NCBI RefSeq assembly: GCF_003254155.1
Contig: NZ_QKZI01000001.1
Location: 124,001 to 188,000, forward strand
Source: Psychrobacillus insolitus
Lineage (GTDB): Bacteria; Bacillota; Bacilli; Bacillales_A; Planococcaceae
Reading direction: 5' to 3'
DNA length: 64,000 nt
Both the position numbers and the translations under genes were made by a program. Numbering within the stretch: position 1 is the stretch's first letter; every line of letters begins with the position of its first letter. The notes under the pieces are model-generated. The model made no database searches. It saw only the letters and a program-made list of their open reading frames with translations, and had not been told where the DNA came from. Below, piece by piece: positions 62,125-64,000 of this stretch.

Positions 62125-63933
62125 TCAATCGTCAGAATCCTGTCTAATTGTTTCTAACTTAGAGTCTGGAAATTCATCACTGGACGGAGTCAGCCTTTTT
62201 TGCTTGCTTTGTTCCTCCAAGAGTTTGGTCATTATTGTTTGAATAATATTTGTTTCTATATTTACATTTGTAGGATCGGCTAAGTTTTCTACTTCATACG
62301 GATCTAGTGTTACGTTGTATAATTCAAATTGATCGGGTACAGGTTCTGTTTTCGTCCTTATTTTTGAAACAGAAATGGATGTACTGATATCAACGGGAAA
62401 CTGCACTTCTATCTCTGCTACTTGATCCTGGACATACGCGTCACTCCAAAACTTAGGGTTATCATAGTAACGTGAGAGTTTCCAAAGCTCATTTTCCTTA
62501 TTCTTACCTGTTTGAAGATAGGCGATTACGGTTTCGATATGGTTAGGCTGGGAGACTGAATTGTATGGCTTACCAGCAAAGTTAATTTGATTAGAACCTC
62601 TTGTTACATCATCATCCGTCATAAAGTAAACCGGTTCATTTGCCCGTAAAAAGTCAGTTTTTCCAAGTAGTAATCTACTAAGATCACGCCCTACAAGTGG
62701 ACGTACTTCGCTATGATCTTTACGAAGCTCTTTTCGAATATTGTCTCCATCAATATGAGCGAGACCAAGCAAGGTAGGGAAAATATCTACATGACTTGTC
62801 AACATATCCGTCATTTGGTGTTTTGGAAACAATAGTGGGTTGTGAATGATAAAAGGAACATGAATAGATTCCTCGTAAGCGTTATACCATTTTTGAAATA
62901 ATCCTCCATGTGAACCTAATAGTTCCCCGTGATCGGAAGTAAAAATGATGATTGTATCTTCATAGAAATTAGAATTCTTTAACGCCTCATAAACTTTATG
63001 CATCTCACCATCTACTTGTTTTTGAAGGGAGTAGTAAAGTTGTCGATAAAAAAGGCTATCTCTTGTTGGCTGAAAAGTTTTGGGATATGTGTCACGATAA
63101 ATCGCTTGGGCGGTAGGCTTTGTTAGTAGCGATTCATTGGCTGTAGGAGCAGGTGGAATTACTGGTACGGATGAGTCTATTTCAAAATTATATAAAGGGG
63201 AGTGTTTCGTAAGTTCTCCATATAAAGCAATATCATGAGGGTTTAGGAATGAAGATACGATTAACCAAGGTTTGGCATCTTTTTGACAAGACTCTTCTTC
63301 AAGAGCATGGATTAAATTAACCACCTCTCTCGAATACACCTCATCACGACCTTTCGTTCCAATACCTGCGGAAGAAGCGGAATTATGTGGATCCGTACCA
63401 TGAGGTTCTGGGCCAACCCAACCGGAAAACCCAAAATTATCTAAACGGTTTGCATCAACATAGAGTTTTTCGATTTTAGGCTCTGGAACACCGGTAGTCG
63501 GATCATAACTTGGCATAGCATTATGTGTCCCGGGAAATAAAATATCCTGAACAGAAACATGCCATTTCCCTTTCCAATAGGTTTGGTAACCAGCAGTACG
63601 AAAATAATCCCCGATTGTCGGGACAGTATTTGGATCAAGCCAAAATATATCATGATCAAACAACTCCGAAGCCCCACCAACCGTTTTCGTTAAACCATGT
63701 AACGATGGATACTGCCCAGTATATAAAGTGGCTCGACTTGGAGAACAAGCAGTGCTACCAATATAATGATTGCGAAACTCCATCCCGTTCTGAAGCAATA
63801 ATTCCTGCGTTTTTAAATTTTCCTTACGCCACTTTTTTAGTTCCTCATTTTCATAAGCAGTAGGAAATCTTTCTTCATCCACAATAAATATGAGGAAATT
63901 TGGTCTTTTTTCATTCGAAACTTTCCTTTTCAC
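62125..63933 (-). CDS. Cys-type sulfatase
   Basis: 602 residues from the minus-strand GTG at 63933, 5 bp after AAAGGAGAGGG; upstream frame continues but lacks a site. Signature C-S-P-S-R-A-T-L-Y-T-G (about residue 64), whose Cys becomes formylglycine, with metal and sulfate residues in IVDEER, KGKWH and FTSDHGELLGSHG. No signal peptide is seen, so cytoplasmic. The C-terminal third has LYNVTLDPYEVENLAD, usual in arylsulfatase/choline-sulfatase relatives. Substrate unknown. It is convergent with the polysaccharide cluster. Confidence 0.85.
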   Translation of the reverse strand: MKRKVSNEKRPNFLIFIVDEERFPTAYENEELKKWRKENLKTQELLLQNGMEFRNHYIGSTACSPSRATLYTGQYPSLHGLTKTVGGASELFDHDIFWLDPNTVPTIGDYFRTAGYQTYWKGKWHVSVQDILFPGTHNAMPSYDPTTGVPEPKIEKLYVDANRLDNFGFSGWVGPEPHGTDPHNSASSAGIGTKGRDEVYSREVVNLIHALEEESCQKDAKPWLIVSSFLNPHDIALYGELTKHSPLYNFEIDSSVPVIPPAPTANESLLTKPTAQAIYRDTYPKTFQPTRDSLFYRQLYYSLQKQVDGEMHKVYEALKNSNFYEDTIIIFTSDHGELLGSHGGLFQKWYNAYEESIHVPFIIHNPLLFPKHQMTDMLTSHVDIFPTLLGLAHIDGDNIRKELRKDHSEVRPLVGRDLSRLLLGKTDFLRANEPVYFMTDDDVTRGSNQINFAGKPYNSVSQPNHIETVIAYLQTGKNKENELWKLSRYYDNPKFWSDAYVQDQVAEIEVQFPVDISTSISVSKIRTKTEPVPDQFELYNVTLDPYEVENLADPTNVNIETNIIQTIMTKLLEEQSKQKRLTPSSDEFPDSKLETIRQDSDD

Positions 63934-64000
63934 AAAACCCTCTCCTTTTTCAACCATATTCACTATATTATGATTGTAATCGAGGGGATGATTGTGCATA

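Noticed and set aside
62125-63999. Longer sulfatase start reaching the window edge
   Set aside because: The GTG at 63933 has a clear AAAGGAGAGGG site and gives normal family length; upstream codons have no such site.

Overview
The window looks like the chromosome of a low-GC, endospore-forming member of the Bacillales, most likely the Planococcaceae (Psychrobacillus/Lysinibacillus-like). The reasons are AT-rich codon use, strong AGGAGG ribosome sites, many TTG/GTG starts, a gerE gene with a sigma-K-like promoter, and a backbone that follows the Bacillus subtilis order fadB-etfB-etfA-trxA-uvrC-lysC-yslB-sdhCAB-ysmA-gerE-ysmB-racE-rph-ysnA-ysnB, then ysoA-tig-clpX-lonA-ysxC-hemAXCDBL, then spoVID-valS-folC. 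The genus is an inference.

Layout. 1-14.7 kb is core: the end of a fatty-acid oxidation operon, thioredoxin, UvrC, aspartokinase under a lysine riboswitch, succinate dehydrogenase, sporulation and nucleotide-housekeeping genes. 14.7-21.4 kb is an accessory sulfur-scavenging cluster: an SsuABC-type ABC transporter, two paralogous NtaA/DszA-type flavin monooxygenases and an SsuE-type FMN reductase. Two promoter-to-terminator units without ORFs precede it, and two identical tRNA-Arg(TCT) genes follow it. 22-35.5 kb is core again: trigger factor, ClpX, Lon, EngB and the complete haem operon to uroporphyrinogen III plus HemL, with a good PerR-box match upstream. 35.6-39.5 kb is an insertion: a modular hairpin repeat, four tandem copies of a 40-residue YhfH-like zinc-ribbon gene, and a GTP cyclohydrolase II-RibD-HAD phosphatase operon without an FMN riboswitch. 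39.6-46.5 kb returns to core (SpoVID-like protein, T-box-regulated valS, folC), with two RimK-type ATP-grasp ligases inserted. 46.6-48.3 kb holds a membrane GAF-GGDEF diguanylate cyclase.

48.9-61.7 kb is the most unusual part: one co-directional operon-like block that combines Pel-type polysaccharide genes (PelF glycosyltransferase, PelG-like transporter, a GH114-like hydrolase fused to a GAF domain) with a lipid-linked-sugar branch (GT2 dolichyl-phosphate-sugar synthase type, DUF2304, MurJ-like flippase, two large GT-C-like membrane proteins) and two coiled-coil proteins. I read it as a candidate Pel-like exopolysaccharide system with an extracytoplasmic decoration branch. It is flanked by copies of the hairpin repeat also seen at 35.6 kb. 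A Cys-type sulfatase on the minus strand closes the window.

Functions rest on motifs, gene order and reading of translations; no database search was run.
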